Shown piece after piece: positions 11,756 to 25,400 of a stretch of DNA of 64,000 nucleotides. Every line of letters begins with the position of its first letter. The stretch's first letter is position 1. The translations under genes and the position numbers were made by a program. Origin of the DNA: Alviniconcha marisindica. Its lineage: Eukaryota > Mollusca > Gastropoda > Provannidae. The stretch covers positions 287,501 through 351,500 of the forward strand of contig JABMCL010002848.1 in assembly GCA_018857735.1 (NCBI GenBank), given 5' to 3'. Below the pieces are notes generated by a model. The model did not search any database. It saw only the letters and a list, made by a program, of their open reading frames with translations, and had not been told where the DNA came from.

Positions 11756-12647
11756 CTCTGATATATATCTATACACACACAGAAGGGGAGAAAGGAGCTT
11801 TTGGGCAAAATGTGGATACAATTGCTAGAACTAGAAGCTGAAAATTTCTTTCTTCTTCTTCCAATAATATCCAGGATCAATGTCTGATCATTACTGATAT
11901 TTATGGTGTGCGAGAAAATGGGGGTGTGGCTGAAACAAATTAAAAAAATTCTTGTCCCACTCCCAGTGAGACAGGAACTTAATTTTCTTCTCTTCTTCTT
12001 CTCTGTGGGCAACCAACATCTACATTTTAGGCAAAAAACACACAACTAAAACTAAAAAATATGAGTTTATTAAGCCCATTTTTTTAGTTTTTTTGTTCTC
12101 TCTCTCTCTCTGTGTCTCCAATTGTTCCCCTCCATCTGGCCTTCTGATGGGAATAGAGTACACTCAAAGCCTATTATTCGGCCCACGCCCGTGTGAGGCA
12201 CACACTCAGGAAAGATAATCATGAGCTAGACGATGTCCTCACGAAAGATTATTGCCCTTGCTTTTGACGACCTTTCCGTCTGCTCTTCAAAAATGACGGT
12301 ACAGCAAACACAGCTCCACTCAGGTCATAAACTTATGAAGCATACAATAGTTCGACTTAGAAAAACCGAAACAAAATGGTGAAATCATGCTCCGTGTTTA
12401 CACTTACGCAGAAACATTTGTTGATTGCATGAGAACTTTGACCTCTTCCTTATTCTCTGCTCTGACGAGTCAAAGTGAACATGAACTTGTCTCAGTTTTG
12501 ACAACATTCCACTAAAAAACCATAGTGCGTGTTGGAGCGAAACGTACAACTACTACAATACCAACATATCTGCAAAAAAAGTAAAAGGGTCTAGCATGGA
12601 ATAGGTGAACCCATTATTCATTGCAAAATAAGGTCAAACAACTTACC
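11345..12647 (-). other. TIMM8 5'UTR part and putative 5'UTR intron
   Basis: On the minus strand a consensus acceptor ends at 11436 (CTTACAG). A strong donor, GTAAGTTG, begins at 12646, after an exon end reading GACTGCATTTG. Together they outline a plausible intron of about 1.2 kb in the 5'UTR. The intron holds a CA microsatellite (11700-11752). Confidence 0.45.
11700..11752. repeat. (CA)n microsatellite
   Basis: About 26 uninterrupted CA units. Confidence 0.95.
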
Positions 12648-12720
12648 AAATGCAGTCCCGTTCAACACACGTGCCCTGCCGTTAATGTGAAGTATGTTTG
12701 TGACGGCCCCAGATATTGTT
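12648..12720 (-). other. Candidate noncoding first exon of TIMM8
   Basis: Only the donor at its 3' end (CATTTG then GTAAGTTG on the minus strand) is clear. The region contains a CACGTG hexamer (about 12670). The 5' limit is unknown and no transcript evidence is available. Confidence 0.3.
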
Positions 12721-12822
12721 ACTTGTAAAATGATGTCGCCAAAGTCGCTTCGAAGAACTGCATTAATTTGGTGTCAAAAAAGAGAGAAAATGTACGTATA
12801 ATACTCAGTACAAGTGACCATG

Positions 12823-12827
<5 letters not shown>

Positions 12828-12869
<42 letters not shown>
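12828..12869. repeat. (CA)n microsatellite
   Basis: About 20 uninterrupted CA units. Confidence 0.95.
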
Positions 12870-12874
<5 letters not shown>

Positions 12875-13109
12875 AAGCCGTTTGTTGTTCACAATAACGG
12901 AGATTAATCTGACAAAAAAGAAAAATTGTAATAGAAAATTTAGCAACTGTCACTGTGATAGTACATGTACCTGTATATTAGTAGTACAGCAGTAACTTTA
13001 CCTTTTAACAAAAGAAATTGGCCTAATGGCTGGTGATATGGACTGACTTAAAGATAGTAAAATAATATATAATTGTCCTGTGAAAGATCAAAAATACATA
13101 AAATTGGAA

Positions 13110-13192
13110 AGAAAAAAGAAAAGAAAAAAGAAAAAGAAGAAAAAAAGAAAGAAAGAAAAAAAAGCAAGAAAAAAAGAAGAAGAAAAAAAGAA
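13110..13192. repeat. A-rich purine tract (AAAAG/AAGA repeats)
   Basis: About 80 bp of almost pure purine, directly before the left arm of an inverted repeat. Confidence 0.85.
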
Positions 13193-13252
13193 GCTATTTA
13201 TTAGGACAAATCACAAATTTTCAGGGTAATCCCCTTTATCAAGCTACAAAAC
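13193..13252 (-). repeat. Left arm of a dispersed inverted repeat
   Basis: Contains ATCCCCTTTATCAAGCTACA, the reverse complement of the segment near 14217-14236. The arms differ by several bases, so the structure is old. A third, direct copy of the outer part lies at 13425-13486. Confidence 0.7.
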
Positions 13253-13424
13253 AACACTTAAACAACAGACAAATGGTAAACAAAATGATGAAAAATGAGA
13301 TGGACGGCTAAACCGCTTATCTGTTTTTGTCTTGTCTAGTGCTTGGAAGTATCAATTCAAAGAATTTTGAATGTTGAATTCACTGTGATAGAACATTTTT
13401 GCAACAGAATAGAAAAGAAGAATT

Positions 13425-13486
13425 CACATGCTGTGTTTTGTCCTAATAAATAGCATTCTTTTGAACCTGTTATGTATTTGGATCTT
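13425..13486 (+). repeat. Dispersed repeat copy related to 14248-14312
   Basis: Shares TAGCATTC, TTGAACCT and TTTGGATCT blocks in the same order and orientation as 14248-14312. Confidence 0.65.
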
Positions 13487-13567
13487 GTTTTAGAATGCCA
13501 GCAGTCATTCTTGTTTCAGATTTGTGTCCTGTGAAGCTATATCATCATCAATATATGTAACATGTCA

Positions 13568-13686
<119 letters not shown>

Positions 13687-14213
13687 AACAAAAAACAATA
13701 ACAGCAACCAAAAAACAATTAAAAGCAAAAACAACAAGGACAAGCTACATGGTAATTCAGCATAAAACATAATACATAAAACAGATTTTTTAACAAATAG
13801 CAAGTGGATAACAACAGGTATAAAATGCAGACACACAAGCAATGCATTCAGCAAGATAATCAAAATAGTGATATAATATGGTATGATCTCAATATGAAAT
13901 TGAAGAAATAATGATCATCATTAATAAAAAGTGGGATATGGTGGAGGGGGAAGTTAATCCTATGACATTCTTTTTCACAAAAAGTAGTTCTCATAGTTCA
14001 ATACGTCTTTAGAACATTTCTCCTCTCTCGATGTTTTTGAGAATAACATTTTGTCAAACTTAAACTGACTTGTAAGGATCATATTTTTCCTAAAATAATT
14101 TTTGTAAAACTCTGTCCATTCTGGACATGAAAACAACCCGTAGCTTAACCCAAAACAGATAAGTGGTTAAGCCCCTTCATCTCACTTTTCACCGTTTTTC
14201 ACCTTTCGTGACA

Positions 14214-14312
14214 TTTTGTAGCTTGATAAAGGGGATAACCCCGAAAAGTCGCATGTCATGTTTTGTCACAATAAGTAGCATTCAATTGAACCTTTTATGT
14301 GTTTGGATCTAT
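14214..14312 (+). repeat. Right arm of the dispersed inverted repeat
   Basis: Contains TGTAGCTTGATAAAGGGGAT, reverse complementary to the arm at 13193-13252, then continues into sequence shared with 13425-13486. The family is unknown to me. Confidence 0.7.
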
Positions 14313-15940
14313 GTCCAGGAACAAAATGCATTTCCAATTCCAGTGCTTCTGCATATTTGTAGGAACTCTGTTTAACTGCATTAATCTATTATTTATTTGT
14401 GCTTGCGTGTGTTTGTAGTAATTTAGTATAGTCATTTGTGCGAAGCGAAGACTGGCTGTTAGATAGATGGTTACATGCTAAGCTTTGTGGGCACCCTGAG
14501 ATTTCCCTGGAGTCAAATTCTGTGCAGACTCGACGAGAAAGTCTTTCAGATGATACTATAAAATGAGGACCCCCATTTGTATGCGCATGCAAAAAGATCA
14601 CACATGCCCATTAAAGAGCCTGTAGTCCATGTCTGAGTATGGTGCATTATGGAAACGTCAAAACAACCCTGCATGCACTGAAAGTGTCAAAGCCTGTCTT
14701 CAAAGTGTTGAAGTTGGACACCACAAATATGGTATGCAGAAGAAGACTGAAGTAATGTTTCATGTATAGAGCTTTGAACTTCTCACATGTATCACTGATG
14801 GATTCAGCTCACTAAAAATGCATTTATTATTATGATTACTACTACTGCTACTAATAGTAGCGACTACTACTACTAATACTATCAAACTCCATTCGTCCGA
14901 AGTCAGTTTTTGATACGGAGACAAATGCCCCTAGTCGTGTATATTCGAAACTAAGGAAGTTACTAGCTTTGTAAAGTAGCTCTCGTCACTTCTCGATCTC
15001 GAGAATTGGGAAATTTCGCCATGATGGCGCCAAACAACTGTGTGTAACACTTGTCAAGAGAATAGCCATCAAATTAGCGTTCATTTGAAAGGTATTTAGA
15101 CAACTTTTCTTTCTTTGATTTCTTTTTACACTGTTTGTTAAGTCTGCAGATTTCATAAACCGTTATTTAAGGCCTGTGATCGTAAAAGTTCCGCGAATAA
15201 ATAATTAGGTTGCAACAACGTTTGTCTGAATGACTGACCACGATTCGAATTTTGACAGCGAATTTGGCATTTTATTAGCTTGCTTTGATACAGTGAGCTT
15301 TATGTATGCTGATGTATGAAAGTTGTTGGCGGTGGCTCAGTATATCTGGGTGGTAGTTTATTTACGTAACTATCGACTCGCTTTACATAGCATCTGGATA
15401 CAGATCTGTCGCGATTTCCAGACTGGTTCTTCAGTCAGTCGGTGTTTGGCCTTCACCTTTATTTTCCTTTTTCAAAATCATTAATCAGCAACTGTTCCCT
15501 CTGTTTTGCTCATTGTTCAGATGGTATCCTCACATTACTCCAGTAATTTGAGATAGATGGACAGGAGTATGTGGTCAGGGACTAGTTTTACTTTTACTAG
15601 TTTTAGTATTTATTTAGTGGGCAGTCTGGTTTCGCTCCGTTCTACTTCTACAGTTCTACTTCTAGACTGCTTTATTAGTTAGCCAGCCAAAGTGTACTGC
15701 TCCTTTTTGCAATACAAAACACTTATACAACTTACAAATAATAGTAATACACTGTTACAGACAGTTGCCCATGGTTGGTAGGTAGGTCAGGCTTAGTTCA
15801 CTGCACAGACAGCACTCTGTGGGGCCATCCACTACCAGCAAGTGCCTGTACAGGAAGTTGTTTCCCCCTGGATACTATCCACCATGTCCTTAGCGATTCT
15901 TCCTTGCACACAGAGCATCTCTCTCGAACAGAAAACTTTC
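14313..15940. other. Intergenic stretch upstream of Jade
   Basis: No coding region is supported. An ACT/ATT microsatellite lies at about 14827-14885. The Jade promoter and any noncoding first exon should lie in this stretch, but no convincing donor or promoter could be fixed by eye. Confidence 0.4.
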
Positions 15941-15954
15941 CTCCGACAGAAACC

Positions 15955-16012
15955 CTCTATGGACTCCTTCAAATCAAACCTCAAGACCTTTCTTTTTCCA
16001 AAACAGTAGACC
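15955..16012 (+). mobile_element. LINE 3'-end remnant (reverse transcriptase C-terminal tail)
   Basis: The frame starting at 15960 reads MDSFKSNLKTFLFPKQ and then stops. The SFKSxLKTxLF pattern is the typical extreme C-terminus of many animal non-LTR retrotransposon polymerases. The preceding 150 bp may also derive from it but are frame-broken. A similar remnant is at 47116-47172. Confidence 0.6.
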
Positions 16013-16410
16013 TGCCATGTTTTCTGTTCTGCACTGCTAAGTCAGTAAGTGCTATCTTCATCTGCCTCAAGTTTGTTGTTTGTTTAATTTGTGCGTAAAT
16101 CAAGTTTTGTATAGTCAGCATACTTCTGTGTGTGGGTGGGTGTGGGTGTATGCACTTAGAATTGTCTCTTATGGACAAGATCTCACATTTTGTAAAATAC
16201 TTTATTATTATTTTATGATTTCAGGATTTGATGAGAACACAAAAAGCCAGATGCAAGGTCATTCTATATTCCTACCATAACTTTGGTTTATGAATGTACT
16301 GTGCAGGTTTGTTTTGCTGTTTTCTGCTACACTGCTGCAAAGTGATGTAACTGACAACACGAGCAGCTTGCTGAAGTTTGACACCAGTGACACGTTGCCC
16401 ATCACGTGTC

Positions 16411-16468
16411 ATGATGTCGCCAAACAAGAACAAGAAGGGTGCTGTGGCAATCAGAGAGTCCAGCCCAG
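16411..16468 (+). CDS. JADE: Jade exon 1 (first coding)
   Basis: Starts ATGATG and encodes a lysine-rich N-terminus ([14 protein letters not shown]). The donor GTGGGT follows at 16469; the exon ends in phase 1. An in-frame TGA at 16372-16374 supports this start. Upstream noncoding exons are likely but unseen. Confidence 0.75.
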
Positions 16469-19400
16469 GTGGGTGTGCTTATGGCAAAACTATAGCTTTT
16501 GTTGCTGTTACCCATGTTTAGCACTACATAATAATTAATATCGTACATTGTCTCCACAGGCTAACCCTTTCAGCTGTGGCTGACCATATCAAATTGTTTT
16601 AAAAAAGCAGAGAGAAAAAGGGTGGGGGAAAATACACATGCGGAAAGCAGACTAAATGCTATGTCTCTTGTCTAGAGGTGTGTAAGAATGCTAAGATGTT
16701 CATCATGTAGCTGAGAAAATTGTCCAGAATGTGTTTATACTTTATTACACTTATGAATACTGCTCTGATTGCTCAGTCACTTTTGATGAACTTTTGACTA
16801 CTCTGGGTCAAGACTTGGGAAGCGGATCTGTTCCCTTTGTCAGATTCAAATTTATTCAGCCAGACTAGCTCATAGTGCAGCATTTACTGGGTTTAGAAAT
16901 GATACCAGGTGAAGAGATACAGTCTTATTTTGTGGCATCAGCCCACCTTCCCTTGACTGAATCCTAAAAATGTGTTCGTCACTGTGTGTGTGTGCAGAGG
17001 CGGGCCCTTCTTGCTCCAAGCGCCCCCGGTCTAAGATGAGCAGCGATGATGAGGAGGAAGCTGCACCAAGGAAAGGTGAGTCATAGCTACTGCTTACAGT
17101 CTGAAACAGAACAAGGCCCGGAGCACATGCGCAAAATCAGAAAAAAGGGAGCTAATTAGTGCTAAAAAAACAACTTCACATAAGTTGCTGCTTATCTGAC
17201 AGTTGATCAATATTGAACATTTTCCAGAAGCATGCCCCAGGAAAGCCATTGTGTGATCATAGTGGTTGAAGATTTTTTTGCGATAAAAATGAGAGCAATG
17301 CCCTTGTTTTCTGCACTGTTTAACCCAATGCCGCTCGCAGAGCCCGCCGCGCATGTGCCTTGAGAATCCCGCAGAGCCCGACAGAGCCCGGAAATTACAC
17401 GGTCGCGTCATCCTACTTTCAGTTCTGTCCTTCCCAGAATGCATTTTACCTTGAGAGTTCAGACGAGACTTCTGATTTCTGTCGCCATTACCACGTTTTC
17501 TGATTTGAAATCAGACCGGTGGTTACATATCTGTGATTTTTTGAAGGTTGTGAAGAAATTTGACACTATTTTTGCAAAATGGCTGATGATGAAGCGTGGC
17601 AGTATTGGAGGTCAGTGATGGGAGACAGTGACGACGATGGAGAAGATGATTTTGTGGGCTTTACTCTACGGGAAATAGTCAAAGGAGATGAGTCTGACAT
17701 CGATCTCAACATTGTTGCTCAGAATCAAGAGCTAATCTGGCAGTGCAGTCTGGAAATTTCTAGCAGTTCTGACTTGAACCGAAGTGGTAGTGGAGGTGAA
17801 GAGCTTTTGGAAGCGAATGATGCGCCTCGATGTGCTCCGTCAGCTGTATAAAGGGAACTCTGTCAAACGCCGTGACGGCCCTCAGGCTGTGTCCCAGGCT
17901 GGAGTGACCACCTCCCAGCCTTTGTCCTACACAGTTGAACGGTTTCTGGGTTCCAAAAAGAACTGCAGTGTGTGTGAAAAGGCAAAGAAGCGGACTGACA
18001 AGGGCTACGGGGTGAAGACTGTTTGGGGTTGCCTTGTCTGTAAGGTTCACTTGTGCAAAGGCCACTGCTTTGCGCAGTTTCATCAGCAGTTTGCCCAAAG
18101 TGTTTCTTGAAGAGTGAACAGTTCATGGCATACTAGTGCTGTAGTAGGCAGTGTTCTGTGAAAAACTGGGAAGTCTTAACTGGGAAGTCTTAGGTTTCTG
18201 TGGCTCTTTTCTGAGTGTGTACAACTGAGTTTTTTAAAAGTTTTTTCACGTACTGAATATGTACGCATGAAAAAATATGTACAGCATTAAATGGTCATCA
18301 GTCTTCTCCTGACTGCTCAAGGTGTTTGGACAAGTAATCAACAGCTGTTTTTTGCCTTTCTGTTCAATTTAACTGTAAAATAAAAGAACAATTTCTGATA
18401 GTGAAACTCAGATTTTTTGCAAACCGCCAGATTGATTTTTTTTTACACTTCATTGTGTCATATAATGCCTTTAAACTTGTATTATTATACAAGAACAATA
18501 TTTCTGGGATTTTTCCATCCATGTGATGAATACAAGTGAGTACTCCCTGATTTGTTATGATTTATTTTGTTTGACATGTGTGAATGGTGTGCGGAGTTAA
18601 TTCTCTTGTAGTGAGATTCTCATAGGCAGCAGCCATTTGTCTGCCCGAGTGGCATTGGGTTAAAATGTGTGGGGTGTAGGGTCCTGTTGCTTGTGTTTAA
18701 CAGTATAAGTACCATTACTGAAATGTCTGCAAACCTGAACACTGACCTATGATCTTAAAGTTAAATATGTGAAAATTAGGGTGACAATAAAGTTCCTTTT
18801 GGTATGGAGCTATATTTGTATGACAACATTTGCGGTTTGTGCTATTCCGTAATGAAAATGCCACTGGCTATATTTTCCCATTCGTTGACTTCTCTCATCA
18901 TTCACTGGCCATTAAAGTATTCCTCAGCTCCCAGTCAATATCAGCATCTTGAGTCTCTCCACCTTGCTGTTGCATGAGATTCTACACATAAAGTTGCAGC
19001 AAAACTGCACCATTTGTGTGTGCACAAGAGCAAATGCCAGATCTGTGGAAAGTATTTTTAACCCTTACAGACAAAACATTTCGATTTTCATAAATGTGAA
19101 ATGTAAAGATACCTGTTATCTGCTGAACTAAGGTAGATTCAGCAATGAAACTGATAGTGCAGTCAGTTTCGTTTCTGGTGTCCTCAGACTCTTGTTCCAT
19201 GTTTTATGGAAGTCAGTAAGTGTAGCGACTTAGGCAGTAGGTTCAGATTTTGTGGTACTCAGGGTGTGTTGATTAACAATAACATCCAATGATCTGGCAG
19301 ACAGATCAAAAATGTGCCTTGAAGAAAAGTGTTTGCCTTTGCCCATCATCATGTTAAAGATTTAATAATAAATAAAATTAAAAAAGCCATTAGAACCTCT

Positions 19401-22400
19401 TTTATGTGCAGATGTATAATCAGCCAAATTTGGATTAAAACATGATGATCAGATGGTTTGCGTGTGGGGATCTTAGGACGATGACAATAATACTATGATA
19501 CTCCATCTGTACTGTGTTTTGTCAGCAGAAAGGGAAATTAATTGCTAATTGAATTGAGTGAAATTTGAAACTGCTGACTGCAGTGTAAAGTTCATGGTCA
19601 GTTGTACTGTACTTGTGCACTGAAAAATAGTACAGCTGTAATTGGCATGAAACAGTTCAGCATGCTTTTAGTTATACTGAAATGTCGCCATTCTGCATGG
19701 CTTATATTGTGACCTTGTGTGCCAGATGTTTTCATGTACTTTGTAAATGTCATGAATTATTGATCATTCTTTTCACAGACAGTGACATTAACTTCTTTTC
19801 AGCTGCTCCAAGCAAACATGGATCAAATTTCATCCGCAGCCCTGGTTTCACAGCCCATAACAAACCAGCAGAGGTAATGACATTTTTCAGCTTCATGGGG
19901 GGGGGGGGGGGGGCACTAAATCAAGGCCAGCCAACAGAAGGGAAATGGAAGAAAGTGTAAAACTTTGCTTACAATACAATACTAAATGACTAGTGTCTGT
20001 TGCAGTGCTTTCTGTGCGATTAATGTGAAACAAATGGCACTTTTCTTCCTTGCTGTGCTGTTTGCTGCTTATTAGTTGCACAACAGTGTTAACTTTCAAC
20101 ATTTCACTAGAAGCACTTAACTGTGCCTCATATGGTAATATATTACATGGATTTACAGAATAACACACATACGTACATGAATGCATATGCGTGCACGTGG
20201 GTATGTATAAGTATTAGTCATCATATTAAATATTGCTTTGTACAAGACCAGTATCGAGTGAATATCACTTTCTCAGTAAAAATGAATAATTCCTGAGGAA
20301 GATGTTGCTGCTTTGCTTTCCTATGCACATCATGAAGGGTGTGGATGCACAGTCGTTGAAAGTTGTGGTGTAAGTGTAACCACTTCCTGTTTTACCCTCA
20401 CTGCCAGTTGTTCCGGAAAGACCTGATCAGCGCCATGAAGCTGGCGGACTCTGAGCCACTGCAGGAGGGCTCCTATTTCCTCATCTCGGACCCCTGGCGG
20501 CAGGAGTGGGAGAAGGGAGTGCAGGTCCCCGTCAACAACACGCAGATCATGCAGGCTGACGTCAAGTGAGTGGGGGGCTAGTTTCGTTGGGGGGGGGGGG
20601 GGGGGGTGTGTATATTGACACACGGGAGTGGGTGAAGGGGTTGCATGTCCTCATCAACAAGACACAGATGAAGCAGGCGTATGTCAAGTGAGTGGGGGGC
20701 TGGTTGCATCATGGGGGCAGGTTTGTTTGTGTTGATACGTGGGTGTGGGTGAAGGGGGTGCATGTCCTCGTCAAAATGCACAGATTCTGTAGGGTGAGGT
20801 CAAGTGAATGGGGGGCTGTATTCACAGTGAGAGTGAGTGTGTTCATGTCGATAAATGGGAGTGGGAGGAAGGGGTGTATGTTTCTGTTGGCAACACAGAT
20901 CATGCAGGATGCCAAGTGGGGGGTGGGGGTCTATTGATGCATGAATCAGAATAGTAGAAAGGTAGGCAGGGGGGTCTGTATCAATATATGAGTGGAAGAA
21001 AGATGTGCAAGTCCCCATCAGTAACATGTTATGCAAGCTAGATGTCAAATGCAAGGCGCTGGATATTTGTTTACCCAAGCAAAAAAACGTATAATCTCTC
21101 ATGTACCTTGTAGTAATGCTGGTTTCTAACAACAGAAGGGTTGCAGTGCAAAGGAGGGTCCAGACCCAGTGCATGTTAAGACAGACTCTTCCATCAGTAT
21201 GTCACTGTCTGCGGAACAGCCTTTCTAAAAACAGCTACAGAAATTGACCTGTCAGACTGATTTACAGTTATGCTCTTGGGTTGTCGGCTGAGTGCAGATT
21301 CTGATCATGTCTTGTTTCTGACTTCCAGGGAGATCCGTGAAAAGTGCAAGACAGGTGACTTCAAAATGTAAGTGTGCCGCTTGACTTCGGGAAGAAATTG
21401 TACGCATACATCATACATCGCATATCATGCATGAGGGTGTTTAGACTGAAAGTAATGGTAAAAAGCGTCAAATCTATGACATGGAGATTCTGAGGCTTGT
21501 TATCTTTACGTGTAGGTAGGTATGTGTGGGTTTAGTTACAGACCTTAAAGGGAGTATTACTGTTACAGTATCAGGATTAGTGCGGCTTGCTGGAAAATGT
21601 GGTAATTTTTGTGAGAAGTCCAAATTCACCAAGGAGGAGAATTGGCTCTGGCGTCATTGATCTGAATGGGTGTGGGGTTCATATTTTGTGTGCTGCAATA
21701 ATGTTGGCATGGGAAGAAAACAGCCACCCTTTCCCTGATAGATGTAACAGTATGGCATACCTTGATGCTGCGTAAATGTGTGTCCAGTTACCCCACCCTG
21801 ATCGGTGCGTGGCATACCTTGATGCTGCGTACATGTGTGTACAGTTACCCTACCCTGATTGGTGCGTGGCATATCTTGATGCTGTGTAAATATGTGTACA
21901 GTTACCCTACACTGATTGGTGCGTGGCGTACCTTGATGCTGTGTAAATGTGTACAGTTATCCTGATTGATGTATGGCGTACCTTGATGTTGTGTAAATGG
22001 GTGTTCAGTTACCCTGCTTGGTGTGTGGCGTACCTGGATGCTGTGTAGCTGTGTGTACAATTACCCTGATTGATGTGTGGCATACCTGGATGCTGTGTAC
22101 AATTACCCTGATGTGTGGCATACCTGGATGCTGTGTAGATGTGTACAGTTACCCTGATGTGTGGCATACCTGGATGCCGTGTGGATGTGTGTACAATTAC
22201 CCTGATTGATGTGTGGCGTACTTTGATACTGTGTAGATGTGTGTACATTTACCCTGATGTGTGGTGTACCTTGAAGTGCAGGCTGCGTGAATGCATGCAC
22301 AGTGTACAGTTGCCCAGACTAATCTGTAGCATACTTTAATATGCAGGCCGCACAAAATGCTACATGAGCGCGTGGACAGCGTGTACAAGAAAGGTCATCA

Positions 22401-25400
22401 CGAGCTGACGGGCATGCAGCAATTGGCCGAACAGCTGGTGCGGTACGACCTGGATGACCTGGATGTTTGCTGGTTGGAAGAGGTCAACTTCAGTCGTCGT
22501 GAAATGGGTGGGTGCGATAGAGTTGTGTGATATTTTAATGCTCATCCTGCTGCATCTGGCATGAGATTCCTCCCTCAGTTTTCTGAGATCATGGTATTTT
22601 GAGAGTGAAAGCCAGCGAAGTCCTGTGTTTTTTTGTGTGTGGTGGGTTAAATAGTGATTTTGAGATTTCAGACCTCGCTTCAGCAGGTTTTATATGCCAG
22701 AAAATTTGAAATGTGATTAACGCAACCTCAGAATGCAATCTTGATACAGGTAACAGATAATTGAGAATCTGTAAAATCCTGTATGATGCGGTCAGGGTGA
22801 AGAGTGGGTGTGTTTGGTAGTTTGGTACCCTGTCAGTGTCTGACACCTGTTCATTCAGAAACTGATATTCACTTGCCTGCTTTTCATTTGTGGAAAGGTC
22901 TGCATGCCCCAAAGTCTGTCTCACCCTCTCCTCACAAATGATTGCTGATGATGTTGATGCAAGTTCTTGTTTGTCCCCAGGCCTGGTTCAGATCAATGAG
23001 TGGAACATGGAGCGAATCATGGAAGCTCTTGAAAACCAGGTGTGTGTCATACAGTTTGCATCAATTGTTTCACCTCTGCATGCCCCAGTGACTACCTGTG
23101 ACCGTACTGGTACTGACTGTCTGACGTGCATTGCCTCCCACCAAATGCAGCCTGACTACCTGTGACCGTATTGGTCCTGAATGTCTGACAGGTGCATTGT
23201 CTCCCATCAAATGCAGCCTGACTACCTGTGACCGTATTGGTCCTGAATGTCTGACAGGTGCATTGTCTCCCACCAAATGCAGCCTGACTACCTGTGACCG
23301 TACTGGTACTGACTGACTGACATGTGCATTGCCTCCCACCAAATGCAGCCTGACTACCTGTGACCGTATTGGTCCTGAATGTCTGACAGGTGCATTGTCT
23401 CCCATCAAATGCAGCCTGACTACCTGTGACCGTATTGGTCCAGACTGTCCGACAGGTGCATTGTCTCCCATAAAATGCAGCCCGTGTGCAGTGCTGACAG
23501 TAATGTTGCTGTGTGTATGTAGGTCATAGTTAAATGCTGAATGAACCTTAGGATTGCTGCCTTACTGTCTTGAACGTGGCTGATACAAATGTTTGACTGA
23601 CTGACTGAATAGCTGACTGACTGTTACTTGAATGTGGCTGATATAGTGTTTGACTGATTGAGTGACTGACTGATACTTGAATGTGGCTGATAAAGTGACT
23701 GACTGCCTTACTGACTGACTGAGTGGCTGACTGACTGACTGTTACTTGAATGTGGCTGATAAAGTGTTTGACTGACTGATTGAGTGGCTGACTGGCTGAC
23801 TGTTACTTGAATGTGGCTGATAAAGTGTTGTGGTCAGTCCCAGTTAACTTGAGTGTCCTATTATCACAGAGTTGGGTATGACTTTATCTGCTTATAACAA
23901 TTTGTAAGAGATATTTTGTATCATGCTGATATTAAAACCTGTTGTTAAATTGATTGTTCGTAGTCCTGTGGGTAAGTTAGTACAACTTGTGTATCGATTT
24001 TGTTTGTTTGTTGTCATTGTCTAATTTCACCTTGCTGTGAACAGACATGAATAAAACCTTGATTGATTGATTGTGATTGCAGCCTTCCTAATTTTGGTAT
24101 TTATGTGTGGAATGCACTGCACTTGGACATGTTTGGTTGATAGATACATGGATGGTGTGTGTGTTTGCACAGTGCCACGAAAAAATGACTGCTGTTATGA
24201 AGACGGAGGAAGGCATGGGCATCGAGTACGATGAGGATGTCGTCTGCGATGTCTGCCGATCGGTGAGCATCTGTTCAGTGCTTAGCAGCTTTGAGTTTGA
24301 TTGTTGTGTAAACGTTTTTGCAGTTTGATTGTAGTGTAAACATTTCTGTCAGTGCTCAGTGAATGAAAGGATGCACAGGGCTCCCCAGTTTTCATGACTA
24401 GGGGGTAGACTGGCCACTGTCGTACAATTTAAAAGGTGCTGATACTGAAGTACAACTGACTTCATGCTATAGATCAGATATGTGACTGGTTGATTGTTGA
24501 TGGCAGGTGGCTTGTTTTCGTGTGCATGGTTCGTAAGTTGGATGTGCAGGTTGCTGGCACCCACCTCTGCGGAAGTGCAAACATTTATTGCATGTTGCTG
24601 TGTGTGTGGTAGTCTACACAAATGAGATTGTTATATTGTTAAAGTTACATTTATTTAGAATATTTTGTGCATGACTAATTGTAGTGTTGTGTGTTTGTTA
24701 ATGCATTGTATGAATTGAATGTCACCAATTTAATGCCACTGGCAATTAAATATCCTTGTATCTTTGTAAATAGTTGTATCTTTCTTTTTTCCAGCCGGAG
24801 AGTGAAGATACAAACGAGATGGTGTTCTGTGATGGTTGTGATGTCTGCATTCATCAGGTCAGTGAGTGGAGCCAAGCTAAACAGCTGCTGTCTCCCAGCC
24901 TTAAGATGGGATCAATGTATTTTTTTATGATGGGAGTCCATAAATATATTGCCATTTGCATATGCAATGTTTTGGGGTTTGTTGAATTTTAAGTTATCCG
25001 CAGAACTGTGAGAATAGAAACAGAGTGCATGATTCCATAAATGTTTCCTTTTGTACCTGCTTTTGTGTGCTTATTTTTTTTTTTTTTAAATCATTGTGTG
25101 GAGCAATATTTAAATGTGTATTTTATATATGGTGAGAGATGGGTGGAAAAGCATTAATGGGCTCCTAGCTTTATTTTTAAGATCTATATGTTTAGTACAT
25201 GAGTGTGGAGTTTGCATTGAACAAATTTGTTAAGCAAAAAGAACAAGGTAATGTTTCTAAACTTTAGAGCTGACCTTGGTTTTGGCACACATCTTTACCT
25301 GGAGTGTTTTTTTCTGCCTCATTTCTGTTCATTTACTCATGCCAGCCACATCTTAAGGCCCATAGTACAACCTGTTTGAGCCACTTCCATGTGTCAGGTA

